Both the position numbers and the translations under genes were made by a program. Below the pieces are notes generated by a model. That model was not told the origin of the DNA. It did no database searches and saw only the letters and a list, made by a program, of their open reading frames with translations. From Glaciihabitans sp. (lineage in GTDB: Bacteria > Actinomycetota > Actinomycetes > Actinomycetales > Microbacteriaceae), in the NCBI GenBank assembly GCA_025464095.1, contig JAODMF010000004.1:1-64000 (forward strand): a stretch of DNA of 64,000 nucleotides, read 5' to 3'. Positions 8,428 to 17,926 of the stretch are shown piece by piece. Numbering within the stretch: the first letter of the stretch is position 1; every line of letters starts with the position of its first letter.

Positions 8428-9435
8428 ATGCCCTCCACCCAGCCGCACATCGGCTATGCAGCCATGTTGGAGCGGTTCCACCCTCTCGAGGCCATGGAAC
8501 TCGCGGCCCTCGCGGAGAAGCACGGGTTTCGCGGAGTGATGGCCGCCGACCACTTCCAGCCGTGGGTGCCCGCGCAGGGCCAGGCATCCTTCGTTTGGAA
8601 CGTCCTGAGCGCTCTCGGGCAGACGACCGTCGGTGACCTCGGAACCGGGGTGACGGCACCCACCTTTCGGTGGCATCCGGCGATGGTGGCGCAGGCGTCC
8701 GCGACGCTCGCCGCGATGTACCCGGGCAGGCACTGGCTCGGGCTCGGCAGCGGCGAGGCACTCAACGAGCATGTGGTCGGGGGGTACTGGCCCGAGGCGC
8801 CCGAGCGCATCAACCGAATGTTCGAGGCCGTCGAGATAATCAAGAAGCTGTTTGCCTCCGGCCTCGCCGGCAAAGACGTGCGCCACTCGGGGCAGTTCTA
8901 CCGGCTGGAGTCGACGCGCTTGTGGACCATGCCGGAGCAGGCGCCGGAGATCCTGGTTGCGACCGCGGGACCGGTCGCCGCGAAGCGAGCGGGGCGAACC
9001 GTCGACGGACTCATCACCGAGGGCGCAGCATTCGAGAAGGTGGCCCTGCTGCTCGACCGATTCGCCGAGGGCGCCCGCGAGATTGGGCGTGACCCGTCAA
9101 CGATGGCGAAAGTTTTGCGGCTCCACCTCAGCTGGGCCGCAACCGATGAGCTGGCGATGAGCAACGCCATCACCGAATGGCCGAACGGCGCCCTGCGGTT
9201 CTCGAAGAGCGACATCCGGTCCCCCTACGAACTGGAGCAGATGGCGCGCATGGTGACCCCCGCCGATTTCGACGGCCGGATGCCGGTCAGCGCCGATCCG
9301 GACGTGCACCGCCGCCACATCCAGCGCTACCTGGATCTCGGCTTCGACCGCATCTACCTCCACAACGTCGGCCGCAACCAGCGGGAGTGGATCGAAGTGT
9401 TCGGGCGAGATGTCCTGCCGAAGCTGGTGCGCTGA
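8428..9435 (+). CDS. LLM-class F420-dependent oxidoreductase (TIGR03557-like)
   Basis: This 335-residue protein has the bacterial-luciferase-like TIM-barrel fold. Fgd-like landmarks are kept ([53 protein letters not shown]), which places it in the F420-binding branch, TIGR03557 as I recall it, and not the FMN branch. The substrate is unknown. Its stop overlaps the start of cofE (TGATG), so it is co-transcribed and translationally coupled with F420 side-chain genes. A role in F420 metabolism or in using F420H2 is inferred. Confidence 0.85.
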   Translation: MPSTQPHIGYAAMLERFHPLEAMELAALAEKHGFRGVMAADHFQPWVPAQGQASFVWNVLSALGQTTVGDLGTGVTAPTFRWHPAMVAQASATLAAMYPGRHWLGLGSGEALNEHVVGGYWPEAPERINRMFEAVEIIKKLFASGLAGKDVRHSGQFYRLESTRLWTMPEQAPEILVATAGPVAAKRAGRTVDGLITEGAAFEKVALLLDRFAEGAREIGRDPSTMAKVLRLHLSWAATDELAMSNAITEWPNGALRFSKSDIRSPYELEQMARMVTPADFDGRMPVSADPDVHRRHIQRYLDLGFDRIYLHNVGRNQREWIEVFGRDVLPKLVR

Positions 9436-10196
9436 TGCTGACGGTGTTTCCGCTCCAGGGGATCCCCGAAATCGTTCCGGGCGACGACCTGGCTGAGATT
9501 GTCGGGGTGGCGGCGGATGGACTGCTTGAGGATGGCGACATCCTCGCGGTCACGTCGAAGATCGTCTCGAAGGCGGAGGGCCGCATCATCCAGGCCTCCG
9601 ATCGCGAGCAGGCCATCACCGACGAGACCGTCCGCGTGGTCGCGTCGCGCGTGCATCCGGGTGGCGTGACGCGCATCGTGGAGAACCGGCTCGGCATTGT
9701 CGCCGCGGCTGCCGGCGTGGACGCATCTAACACCCCCGAGGGCACCGTGTTGTTGCTGCCCGTTGACCCGGATGCCTCGGCGGCGGCCCTGCGTGCGGCG
9801 CTCTCCGCGCGGTTCGGCCTCACCCTCGGCGTGATCATCACCGACACGCTTGGTCGGCCGTGGCGCGAAGGGCAGACGGATGTCGCGATCGGCGGGAGCG
9901 GTGTGCGGCTGCTCGAAGACCTCAGGGGAACGACCGACGCCCATGGCCGAACACTCGACGTGACGGCCCCGGCGGTGGGAGATGAGATCGCTGCAGCGGC
10001 GGACCTCGTGAAGCGCAAGAGCGCGGCGCTGCCCGTTGCCGTGGTGCGCGGGTTGGCGCACCTGCTCGCCGAGGATGCTCCGGGTGCCCGCGTGCTCATC
10101 CGTACCGGCCCGTCCGACATGTTCCGGCTGGGGACGGATGAGGCATACGCGGAGGGGCGAGCGGCGGGGCGCGCGGAGGCCGCGGATGTCAGCTGA
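9435..10196 (+). CDS. cofE: Coenzyme F420-0:L-glutamate ligase
   Basis: CofE adds glutamate residues to F420-0 using GTP. The 253 residues match a stand-alone archaeal-type CofE. Landmarks include [32 protein letters not shown]-type sequence (here [20 protein letters not shown]) and IGGSG. Mycobacterial FbiB is about 450 residues because a C-terminal FMN reductase domain is fused to CofE; that domain is absent here and no separate copy lies in the window. The ATG at 9435 overlaps the preceding stop by one base, and the end overlaps cofC by 11 bp. Confidence 0.93.
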   Translation: MLTVFPLQGIPEIVPGDDLAEIVGVAADGLLEDGDILAVTSKIVSKAEGRIIQASDREQAITDETVRVVASRVHPGGVTRIVENRLGIVAAAAGVDASNTPEGTVLLLPVDPDASAAALRAALSARFGLTLGVIITDTLGRPWREGQTDVAIGGSGVRLLEDLRGTTDAHGRTLDVTAPAVGDEIAAAADLVKRKSAALPVAVVRGLAHLLAEDAPGARVLIRTGPSDMFRLGTDEAYAEGRAAGRAEAADVS

Positions 10197-10854
10197 CTGG
10201 ACGATCGTGATCCCGGTCAAGGGAACCCGGTCGGCCAAGTCACGGCTCGGTGCCTCACCGGAGCTGGCCCTGGCGATCGCCCTCGACACTGTCGCTGCGG
10301 CGCTCGCGGCAGTCGCGGCGCTCGCGGCAGTGCGTCACGCCGCGGTGCCCGACCGCGTCGACGGGCGGGAGGTGATCGTGGTCACGTCCTCGTCTGCCGC
10401 CCCGGCGTTCGCGGCTCTCGGAGCGCGGGTGATTCCCGAGCACGGCGCGGGTCTCGCCGGGGCGATCGCCCTGGGCATCGCTTCGGCGGGCGCGGTTCCC
10501 GTTGCCGTGCTCCTCGGTGATTTGCCCGCGCTGCAACCCGACGAACTCGCGGTCGCGCTCGACTCGGCGGCCCAGCATCCACTGGCCATGGTTGCCGACG
10601 CCGACGCCTCGGGCACTGTGCTCATCACCGCCCTGGATGCCGCCGCGCACCTGCCCGCTTTCGGCGCTGGCTCGCGTGCTTCGCATCTCGCGAACGGCTA
10701 CTTCGAGCTCAACATCCCGGCCGACTCCGGGCTGCGTCGCGATGTCGACACCGCCGAACAGCTCGCCGCGCTCGCGGGCCGCCTCGGACCGCGCACGCGA
10801 GCGGCTCTCGGTGAGGACCGCGCCGCATCCGGTTCGCCGCTGCGGACGGCTTAG
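10186..10854 (+). CDS. cofC: 2-phospho-L-lactate / phosphoenolpyruvate guanylyltransferase
   Basis: CofC (FbiD in mycobacteria) activates the 3-carbon acid that becomes the F420 side chain, making a GDP ester for CofD. The 222 residues begin [20 protein letters not shown], the nucleotidyltransferase signature with the basic GTP-binding loop, and continue with [10 protein letters not shown], where the Asp binds metal, and [19 protein letters not shown]. Whether PEP or 2-phospholactate is used cannot be read from this. GGAGG precedes the ATG at 10186, inside the end of cofE. Confidence 0.93.
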   Translation: MSADWTIVIPVKGTRSAKSRLGASPELALAIALDTVAAALAAVAALAAVRHAAVPDRVDGREVIVVTSSSAAPAFAALGARVIPEHGAGLAGAIALGIASAGAVPVAVLLGDLPALQPDELAVALDSAAQHPLAMVADADASGTVLITALDAAAHLPAFGAGSRASHLANGYFELNIPADSGLRRDVDTAEQLAALAGRLGPRTRAALGEDRAASGSPLRTA

Positions 10855-10870
10855 TCAGCGTTCTGGTGCC

Positions 10871-11137
10871 TCAGCGGGCAAGGAGCGCTGCCGGGACCGC
10901 CGTGGCGAGGCCTCCCAGGATGAGCGCGATCGCGATGCCGCGGAGGAGCCACGGGCGAGGAGTCCATCCGCCTTCGCCGGCCGCTCGGCGGCGGCGACGC
11001 TCGGTCGGGTTGGAGCCGGCGGCGTCATAGGAGGCCTCGAACACGCGCGCCGCGCGGGTCGGGAACGCCAGCATGACCGCCCCGTACCCGGCGAGCACGA
11101 GCCCGATGGCGAGCGCTCCGATGAGCGAGGGAGACAT
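10871..11137 (-). CDS. Small two-TM membrane protein
   Basis: The protein has 88 residues and two hydrophobic helices (about residues 5-25, LIGALAIGLVLAGYGAVMLAF, described in part; and about 66-86, GIAIALILGGLATAVPA). A basic loop (ERRRRRAAGEGG) lies between them, giving a helical hairpin anchored in the membrane. The function is unknown. ATG 11137 was preferred to GTG 11143 because AGGG sits 7 bp before it. It converges on cofC, and its upstream side faces repeat island B. Confidence 0.65.
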   Translation of the reverse strand: MSPSLIGALAIGLVLAGYGAVMLAFPTRAARVFEASYDAAGSNPTERRRRRAAGEGGWTPRPWLLRGIAIALILGGLATAVPAALLAR

Positions 11138-11199
11138 GCGCACACCCTATCCCGCGGGTGGGTGGTGTGGGTGGGTGTGGGTGGGCGTGGGCGTGGTGT

Positions 11200-11640
11200 G
11201 GTGGCGGGGGTTGTGTGCGTGGTGGGCGTGGTGGCGGGAGTTATGTGCATTCTGGGGCGTCGTGGCGGGAGTTGCGTGCATCCTGAGGCGTGGTGGCGGG
11301 GGTTGCGCGCATCCTGAGGCGTGGTGGCGGGAGTTATGTGCGCGCCGAGGACCCGTGGCGGCGGTTGCGTGCGTTGTGGGGCGTTGTGTGGGTGGTGGGG
11401 TGCCGCCTTCGCGCATTCTGGGGGCGTGTTGGCGGGAGTTGTGTGGTGACGGCGGGAGTCGGGTGCACTGTCCACCCGGGTGCGGGAGCTGTGTGCACGG
11501 CTTCAGATCGAACGGCGGGAGAATTTGTGAGTTGGCGGGAGCCTGCGCTCCCGCCAACTCACAAATTCACCCTCCGTGAGTGCACGTTTCTCCCGCCGTC
11601 CCGCAACAACTCCCGCCACCTGACTGTTTTTCCCGCCACC
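11200..11640. repeat. Repeat island B: 31-bp phased GGCGGGAG array and long palindrome
   Basis: Left half-sites (GGCGGGAG or one-off variants) start at 11203, 11233, 11264, 11295, 11326 and 11357 (steps 30, 31, 31, 31, 31). They resume at 11431, 11451, 11481 (degenerate), 11514 and 11534. After the axis, CTCCCGCC-type sites end at 11555, 11597, 11617 and 11637 (steps 42, 20, 20). Spacers within the 31-bp part resemble one another (GCGTGCATCCTGAGGCGTG-like), so this is a diverged tandem repeat. From 11640 to 11756 there is CAG/CCAG-rich low-complexity DNA with no gene. Confidence 0.85.
11521..11568. repeat. Palindromic axis B with 22-bp perfect arms
   Basis: The left arm (11521-11542) begins GAATTTGTGAGTT and ends GGCGGGAGC. 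The loop is CTGC and the right arm (11547-11568) is its exact reverse complement. The 22-bp core shared with the other islands is 11534-11555. This is the longest perfect inverted repeat seen in the window and would form a stable cruciform or RNA hairpin. Confidence 0.9.
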
Positions 11641-11756
11641 ACGACATCGCGAGCAGCACCAGCACCATCGCACAACCAGCGCCGGCAGCAGCAGTGCCAG
11701 CACTGGAGCACGAGCGCGGGCAGCAGGAGCAGTGCCGCACCACCACGCCTCACACC

Positions 11757-14402
11757 TCAGTGCCCGCCCGCAACCTCCAGCGGCAGCAGCTTGAGCGACT
11801 TTCCGGTCGACGCGTAGCCGGTGGATGCGTGCGCCCGCGCGACGGCGAGCCGCTCATCCGTCGGTCGGCCGTAGGTGGTGGTCCGCTGGTAGGCGGTGCG
11901 GCCGATCGCGGTCGCGAGGGCCTCGAGTTCGTCGACGGTCTTCTCCGATCCGTTGTCGGCCCCGGCCATCCGGCTGATTGTTTCCTCCATCAGGGTGCCG
12001 CCCACGTCATCCGCGCCGCCCTGCAGCATCAGCTGCGTGCCCTCGGTGCCGAGCTTCACCCATGACGTCTGGATGTGGTCGATGCGGCCATGAAGCATCA
12101 GCCGTGCCACCGCGTGCACGGCCCTGTTCTCCTGTGCCGTCGGGCCTGGCCGGGCCACTCCGGCGAGGTACACGGGCGAATTGGCGTGCACGAACGGCAG
12201 CAGCACGAACTCGGTGAAGCCGCCCGTCTCATCCTGGATGCGCGCGAGCGTCCGCAGGTGACCGACCCAGTGACCGGGGTTGTCGACGTGGCCGTACATC
12301 ATCGTGGAAGAGGAACGGATGCCGAGGCTGTGCGCCGTCGACACGATCTCGATCCACTCGGATGCCGGCAGCTTGCCCTTCGTAAGCACCCAGCGCACCT
12401 CGTCGTCGAGAATCTCGGCTGCGGTTCCGGGAATGGTGTCGAGGCCGGCCTCCTGGGCCGAGATGAGGAAGTCGCGGTAGGAGAGCCCGGTGCGGGCGGC
12501 CCCGTTCACAATCTCCATAGGGCTGAACGCGTGCAGGTGAATGTCCGGCTGGCGCGCCTTCACCTCGCGCGCCAGGTCGAAGTAGGCGGTGCCGGGGAGG
12601 TCGGGATGGATTCCGCCCTGCATGCAGATCTCGGTCGCCCCGATGTTCCAGGCCTCGTCGACGCGGTCGCCCACCTGCTTCATTGACAGGGTGAAGGCAT
12701 CCGCGTCGGTGCGCCGCTGGGCGAACGCGCAGAAGCGGCACCCGGTGTAACACACGTTGGTGAAGTTGATGTTGCGGTTGACGACGAAGCCGATGCCGTC
12801 CCCGTTCACCTCCTGGCGGACGCGGTCGGCGAGGCCGGCGAGTGCATCGAGATCGCGGCCCTCTGCGCCGAGCAGGGCAAGGTATTCGGCATCCGTGAGT
12901 CCCGCCGGGTCCGTCTCGGCGTGCAGCAGCGCAGCGATTATCGGCCCCCGCTGAGCGGTCGGCCGGGGCGCGGAGAGACGTGGATGCTGCCCGGTGGGTG
13001 AGGCGCCGACCTTCTCGCGCAGCTCGCTCCAGTCGCCGTAGACGTCCTCAAAGTCGCTCCGTCGGTCGGTCGTGCGGCCGATCGTGTCGATCTCGGTGTG
13101 CAGGTTGACGCGGCCGGAGCCGAGCCACTCCGGATCGGGCTCCTGCCAGGGCAGGCCGACGGGTATGCGCCCTTCGACCGCGAGCCCCTGGTCGTCGGCC
13201 AGTGCGCGCACGTGCGGCAGAAGGCGCGGGTCGAGCCACGGCTCCTCGGCGCGAACGAAATGCGGATGCACCGTCAGGCGTTCGCGAAGCGTGTAGCCCG
13301 CAGCAGCGGTCAGCCGCGACAGCTCGTCGATGTTCGGCCACGGACGCTCGGGATTCACGTGGTCGGGCGTGAGCGGCGAGACCCCGCCCCAGTCGTCGAT
13401 GCCCGCGCGGACGAGCATGGCCAGCTCCGCCTCATCCGTGAGGTTGGGGGGAACCTGCAGTCGTGCGCCCGGGCCGAGAACGATGCGCGAGACAGCCACG
13501 GCCGCGATGTACTCCTCCAGCGGCAGGTCGTCGCGTCGCATCATTGCTGTCGACATCTTCGACCGGAAGTTCTGGATGATGATCTCCTGGATGTGCCCGT
13601 GCCGACGGGATGCCGCCCGCAGCTCGAACAGGCCGTCGACGCGATCCGCGTAGGTCTCGCCGATCCCGAGCAGGAGGCCGGTCGTGAACGGGACGTTGCT
13701 GCGCCCGGCATCCTCGATCACCCGCAGTCGCACGGCCGGATCCTTGTCGGGGGAGCCGTAGTGTGCCTGCCCCTTCTCCGTGAACAGGCGCGTCGAGGTG
13801 GTCTCGAGCATCATCCCCATCGACGGCGATACCGGCTTGAGCCGCTGGATCTCTTCCCAGGTCATCACCCCCGGGTTCATGTGCACGAGCAGGCCGGTCT
13901 CCTCCATGATGCGGATCGCCATCGCGCGCAGGTAGGCAAGGGTCGAGTCGTACCCGTTCGCATCCAGCCACTCGCGCGCTTCGGGCCAGCGCTCCTCGGG
14001 CCGGTCGCCGAGCGTGAAGAGCACCTCCTTGCAGCCGAGCGCGGCCCCGTTGCGGGCGACCTCGAGAATCTCGTCGGGCGACATGAACATCTCTTTGCCC
14101 TGCCGTGCCAGCTGGGCCGGAGTCTTGACGAACGCGCAGTAGTGGCAGCGGTCCTGACAGAGGTGGGTGACCGGGATGAAGACCTTGCGCGAGTACGTGA
14201 TGACGCCCGGGCGCCCGGCCTTCGCGAGTCCGGCGTCGCGCACCCGACCGGCCGCGACCAGCAGGCGGTCGAGCTGCTCGCCGCGTGCGTGCATGAGTGT
14301 TTCGGCCTCGGTCGCGTCGACGGTCACGCCCGTCTCGGCGCGCTTCAGCGCCCGGGAGATGGCGGATGCGGTGGGAACGAAGGATCCGACGGTTTCGGTC
14401 AT
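11757..14402 (-). CDS. fbiC: FO synthase, bifunctional (CofG-CofH fusion)
   Basis: FbiC makes the deazaflavin FO from 5-amino-6-ribitylaminouracil and tyrosine by two radical-SAM reactions. The 881 residues are the usual length of the fused actinobacterial enzyme. The first radical-SAM module (CofG) has [10 protein letters not shown] at about residues 81-90; the second (CofH) has [10 protein letters not shown] near residue 560. Both CxxxCxxC clusters are intact. ATG 14402 ([10 protein letters not shown]) was chosen over a TTG 11 codons upstream; its ribosome binding site is weak. It is followed 63 bp upstream by cofD in the same orientation, so cofD-fbiC probably form an operon, opposite to cofE-cofC. 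Confidence 0.96.
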   Translation of the reverse strand: MTETVGSFVPTASAISRALKRAETGVTVDATEAETLMHARGEQLDRLLVAAGRVRDAGLAKAGRPGVITYSRKVFIPVTHLCQDRCHYCAFVKTPAQLARQGKEMFMSPDEILEVARNGAALGCKEVLFTLGDRPEERWPEAREWLDANGYDSTLAYLRAMAIRIMEETGLLVHMNPGVMTWEEIQRLKPVSPSMGMMLETTSTRLFTEKGQAHYGSPDKDPAVRLRVIEDAGRSNVPFTTGLLLGIGETYADRVDGLFELRAASRRHGHIQEIIIQNFRSKMSTAMMRRDDLPLEEYIAAVAVSRIVLGPGARLQVPPNLTDEAELAMLVRAGIDDWGGVSPLTPDHVNPERPWPNIDELSRLTAAAGYTLRERLTVHPHFVRAEEPWLDPRLLPHVRALADDQGLAVEGRIPVGLPWQEPDPEWLGSGRVNLHTEIDTIGRTTDRRSDFEDVYGDWSELREKVGASPTGQHPRLSAPRPTAQRGPIIAALLHAETDPAGLTDAEYLALLGAEGRDLDALAGLADRVRQEVNGDGIGFVVNRNINFTNVCYTGCRFCAFAQRRTDADAFTLSMKQVGDRVDEAWNIGATEICMQGGIHPDLPGTAYFDLAREVKARQPDIHLHAFSPMEIVNGAARTGLSYRDFLISAQEAGLDTIPGTAAEILDDEVRWVLTKGKLPASEWIEIVSTAHSLGIRSSSTMMYGHVDNPGHWVGHLRTLARIQDETGGFTEFVLLPFVHANSPVYLAGVARPGPTAQENRAVHAVARLMLHGRIDHIQTSWVKLGTEGTQLMLQGGADDVGGTLMEETISRMAGADNGSEKTVDELEALATAIGRTAYQRTTTYGRPTDERLAVARAHASTGYASTGKSLKLLPLEVAGGH

Positions 14403-14465
14403 GAAGGCAGACTTCTCGTTAGGAGGAATCGCCAATAGTCAGGCGCGGAACCGGATGCACCCAGC

Positions 14466-15479
14466 CTAACCCCGGGATGTTTCGCGTCGATTACCGCTCG
14501 CAGTGCTCGCGGCCAGCGCGAGGGCGTCGGCGGCAAGCTGCTGGGAGGTCGGCAGGTCGTGCATCCAGAGCGGTGCGGCCGCGGCACGAATGCCGAGCGC
14601 CGCGATGCCGGGGAGCAGCGCCGCATCCGACTCGTCGACGAGCCAGGCGTCGATCACTCCGCCGGACGATCGCGCGCCGTAGTGCGCGGCGACAGCATCG
14701 GCCGACGTTTCGACCCCGATCGCGGTGAGGCAGGCATCCGCCATACCCCGGACGGCTGCCCCCGCGATGATCGGCGAGATCCCGACAACGGGAGCGGATG
14801 CCGCGGCCAGCGCATCCCGAATCCCCGGGATGCCCAACACGGTTCCGATCGACACCACCGGATTCGACGGTGCGAGCACGATCACGTCCGCGGTCGCGAG
14901 GGCATCCAGCACCCCGGGTGCGGGGGACGCCGAAGCGACGCCCCGCTGCACGAACTCACGGGCGGGCAGGGCCGCGCGGTGCTTCGTCCACCACTCCTGG
15001 AAGTGCATGTCCTGGAATTGCATCGACGTGCCGTCCTCCACGACGACATGCGTCTCGACCTCGTCGTCGGTTGCCGGCAGCAGCCGCACACCGAGGTCCC
15101 AGCGGGACGCGAGGCGATCGGTGACAGCGCTGAGCGGCATACCCTCGCCGAGCAGCGACGTGCGGGTGAGGTGCGTGCCGATGTCGAGGTCCCCCAGTGT
15201 GAACCATGGCCATCCGACGCCGTAGGCCCGAAGTTCGGCGCTGACGCGCTCACTTTCGCCGACTCGGCCCCAGCCGCGAACCTCGTCATTCTCACCGGCG
15301 AGGGTGTACATGATCGAATCGAGGTCGGGCGCAATGCGCAGTCCGGTAAGCCACATGTCGTCGCCGGTATTGACGATCGCGGTGATCGTCGAGGTCGGGT
15401 CGGTCGCGCGAACGTGGCCGCGGAGGCCGCGGAGAAAGCGGGCTCCGCCCACGCCGCCGGAAAGTACGGTGATTTTCAT
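14466..15479 (-). CDS. cofD: 2-phospho-L-lactate (or PEP) transferase
   Basis: CofD (FbiA) joins the activated 3-carbon phosphoacid to FO, giving (dehydro)F420-0. The 337 residues begin MKITVLSGGVGGARFLRGL, the family's nucleotide-binding start, with IVNTGDDMWLTGLRIAPDLD and VLAPSNPVVSIGTVLGIPGI further in. Both the length and the Asp residues of NTGDD fit an intact enzyme. The promoter side faces the MoxR gene. A TAGCGT hexamer ends nine bases before the ATG, so the transcript may be leaderless. Confidence 0.95.
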   Translation of the reverse strand: MKITVLSGGVGGARFLRGLRGHVRATDPTSTITAIVNTGDDMWLTGLRIAPDLDSIMYTLAGENDEVRGWGRVGESERVSAELRAYGVGWPWFTLGDLDIGTHLTRTSLLGEGMPLSAVTDRLASRWDLGVRLLPATDDEVETHVVVEDGTSMQFQDMHFQEWWTKHRAALPAREFVQRGVASASPAPGVLDALATADVIVLAPSNPVVSIGTVLGIPGIRDALAAASAPVVGISPIIAGAAVRGMADACLTAIGVETSADAVAAHYGARSSGGVIDAWLVDESDAALLPGIAALGIRAAAAPLWMHDLPTSQQLAADALALAASTASGNRRETSRG

Positions 15480-15566
15480 GAGATGCCCACGCTAACCCGA
15501 ATGCAGCTCCGCGGATTCGCAGCGCCTGCCCATACGTCTGAATGGAGACTCTGGCAGACTGGGGGA

Positions 15567-16607
15567 GTGAACTCCTTCCCGGCAAAGTTCGAGCCGGGGC
15601 ACGCTGACGTGTCCCTGGCAGCCTCAGATGCGATGCCGCTTGACGAGTTCCTGATCGCCAGCAACAGCATCCTGAGCGCCATTGAGACCGTGATCGATGG
15701 CAAGCGGGACGCCGTCGAACTCGCACTGATGGTACTTCTGGCCGAGGGCCACCTGCTCATCGAAGACGTACCGGGCGTCGGCAAGACCATGCTGGCCCGC
15801 GCGCTTGCCCGCAGCGTCGACTGCTCGGTGTCGCGAATCCAGTTCACGCCCGACCTGCTGCCGGCGGACATCACCGGTGTTTCCGTCTTCAACCAGAGCG
15901 ACCGAGAGTTCGAATTCAAGCCGGGACCGGTGTTCGCGAACATCGTCATCGGCGATGAAATCAACCGTGCGAGCCCCAAGACGCAGTCCGCCCTGCTGGA
16001 GAGCATGGAGGAGCGCCAGGTCACGGTCGATGGAAAGACCTACACGCTCGCGACGCCCTTCACCGTCGTCGCAACGCAAAATCCGATCGAGATGGAGGGC
16101 ACCTACGCCCTCCCCGAAGCGCAGCGCGACCGCTTCATGGCCCGCATCTCCATGGGGTATCCGGATTCGTCGGCTGAGCTGTCGATGCTGCGCACGCGCG
16201 CGACATCCAGCCCGCTGGATGCGATCACCCCGGTTGTCGGCACCGCCCAGCTCCGCGCGATGATCGCCACCACCCGCAACGTGTTCGCCAGCGGTGCGGT
16301 TGAGCAGTACGCCGTTGGCCTGGCCCAGCGCACGCGCCGCGATCCCGACCTGCGCCTCGGAGCGAGCCCGCGCGCGACGCTGCAGCTGGTCCGGGCATCC
16401 AAGGCACGCGCTGCGCTCGACGGTCGCGACTTCGTGCTGCCGGACGACATCAACGCGCTCGCCATTCCCGTGCTCGCGCACCGCCTCATCCCGGCTGGCC
16501 GGGTCGGCGTCACCATGGGCGGATACTCGGGCGCATCCATCGAAGAAATCATCAGCCGCATCGTCGCTGACACGCCGGTACCGCTCGGCGCCCGCGGCCG
16601 CGCCTGA
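15567..16607 (+). CDS. MoxR-family AAA ATPase
   Basis: This 346-residue chaperone-like ATPase has Walker A DVPGVGKT at about residues 67-74, Walker B VIGDEINRA, sensor sequence VATQNPIEMEGTYALPEAQ and the lid sequence LRLGASPRATLQLVRASKA. MoxR proteins typically help assemble or activate a complex encoded nearby; here DUF58 and transglutaminase genes follow at once, a very widespread trio. The GTG at 15567 lies just downstream of a GGGGGA run, too close to be an ideal ribosome binding site; CAGACT ending six bases before it may be a -10 of a leaderless transcript. Confidence 0.92.
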   Translation: MNSFPAKFEPGHADVSLAASDAMPLDEFLIASNSILSAIETVIDGKRDAVELALMVLLAEGHLLIEDVPGVGKTMLARALARSVDCSVSRIQFTPDLLPADITGVSVFNQSDREFEFKPGPVFANIVIGDEINRASPKTQSALLESMEERQVTVDGKTYTLATPFTVVATQNPIEMEGTYALPEAQRDRFMARISMGYPDSSAELSMLRTRATSSPLDAITPVVGTAQLRAMIATTRNVFASGAVEQYAVGLAQRTRRDPDLRLGASPRATLQLVRASKARAALDGRDFVLPDDINALAIPVLAHRLIPAGRVGVTMGGYSGASIEEIISRIVADTPVPLGARGRA

Positions 16608-16618
16608 CCTCACCCGCC

Positions 16619-17926
16619 ATGCGAGTCGGTCCGGCGGGTGGTTCGAGGTTCAACGGCGGAGCCACGCGCCTGACGCTGCGTGGCTGGTGCTTTCTCGCTG
16701 CGGCCGTAATGATCGCCGTCTTCGCGTACAGCGCCGGGCTGAGCGAATTGCTTTACGCGGCCTGCTTTCTCGCCGTCCTGCCCGTCGTCGCCCTGCTCCT
16801 CGCTCGACTGCGGCGCATGCGACTGACGGTCGTGCGCACCTTTACTCCTCGAGTGGTCTCGGCCGGCTCACCCGCGGTGGTCGACATCGAGGTAACCAAC
16901 CAGTCGCGCACGGCCAGCCCGGCGGGCACGTGGGCAGATCGCATCCCCTGGGCGCCGGGTACTGCCGGTCCGGGGATACTCCCGTCGCTGTCCGCGATGG
17001 TTCCGCACTACGCAACGGAGGGTGCAGCCACGCGGCTCAGCTACACCCTGCGCCCGCCCGCGCGCGGCGTTTACGACATTGGCCCGCTCGAGGTCGAATC
17101 GATCGACCCGTTCTCGCTCGGGCGCGGTCACGCCTCCCTCGGCGGCGTGCAACAGCTGTTCGTCATTCCGACGGTGGTGCCGTTTGGTGAGGGCGGCCCG
17201 ATGATCGTCGCGGGCGACGGCAACGCTCGGCTGGTTCAACGGCACGTCAGTGGCAACGATGACGACCTGATGACCCGCGAGTACCGCAGTGGCGATGCGC
17301 TGCGACGCGTGCACTGGCGCGCATCGGCCCGGCACGGCGAGCTCATGGTGCGGCAGGAGGAACAGCGCACCTACCCTGAAGCGCGCCTGCTCATCGACAC
17401 CGTGCGCAGCGGTTATGACGACGCGTTGACGGACGCTGGCTTCACGGCGGCCGATTCGTACGCTTTCGAGTGGGCGGTGAAAATGCTGGCATCACTCGGA
17501 ATCCACCTGCACCGCGCCGGATTCCGGGTGCAGGTGATCGAGACGGGCGCCGGGCAGGTCTCCGCGCTCGGCGATGCCAACTCGGGCGGCGGACAGGACC
17601 ACGAGTTTCTCCTCAGCCTGGCGTCGCTGAGACTGACCGACGCCATTCCGACCGAACAGCGCGCCGAACGAACGGATGCCCCCGGCCCCATCTTCGCAAT
17701 CCTCGCCGACCCGGACCCGCGCACCGCTGACTGGATCGCCGGCCAGCGGCATGGCAGTGAGATCGGCATCGCATTTATCGTCGGTGGGCGGTTCGAGGAG
17801 GCACACCAACGACTGTCCGACTGGGGGTGGATCTGCGTTCCGGTGCGCGACGACGAGGATCCGGCGCTGGCGTGGGCGAGCGTCTCCCGCTTCGCATCCC
17901 TGACGGGGTTCCATGGCCGAGGCTGA
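16619..17926 (+). CDS. DUF58 domain protein (MoxR partner)
   Basis: The protein has 435 residues. Two hydrophobic helices lie close together near the N-terminus (about residues 22-60). A beta-rich region follows, then the DUF58 core with the hallmark DDLMTREYRSGDALRRVHWRASAR and LMVRQEEQ. The protein is membrane-anchored and VWA-like; the family usually works with MoxR and a transglutaminase. It starts 11 bp after moxR and ends 14 bp inside the next gene, so the three are translationally linked. Confidence 0.88.
   Translation: MRVGPAGGSRFNGGATRLTLRGWCFLAAAVMIAVFAYSAGLSELLYAACFLAVLPVVALLLARLRRMRLTVVRTFTPRVVSAGSPAVVDIEVTNQSRTASPAGTWADRIPWAPGTAGPGILPSLSAMVPHYATEGAATRLSYTLRPPARGVYDIGPLEVESIDPFSLGRGHASLGGVQQLFVIPTVVPFGEGGPMIVAGDGNARLVQRHVSGNDDDLMTREYRSGDALRRVHWRASARHGELMVRQEEQRTYPEARLLIDTVRSGYDDALTDAGFTAADSYAFEWAVKMLASLGIHLHRAGFRVQVIETGAGQVSALGDANSGGGQDHEFLLSLASLRLTDAIPTEQRAERTDAPGPIFAILADPDPRTADWIAGQRHGSEIGIAFIVGGRFEEAHQRLSDWGWICVPVRDDEDPALAWASVSRFASLTGFHGRG

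Noticed and set aside
11203-11387. CRISPR array in island B
   Set aside because: The conserved part is only 8-10 bp, the spacers resemble each other, half-sites invert at the axis, and no cas genes are present.
13098-14438. A 446-codon plus-strand frame antisense to fbiC
   Set aside because: It is a mirror of fbiC codons, and both radical-SAM cysteine clusters on the minus strand show which frame is real.
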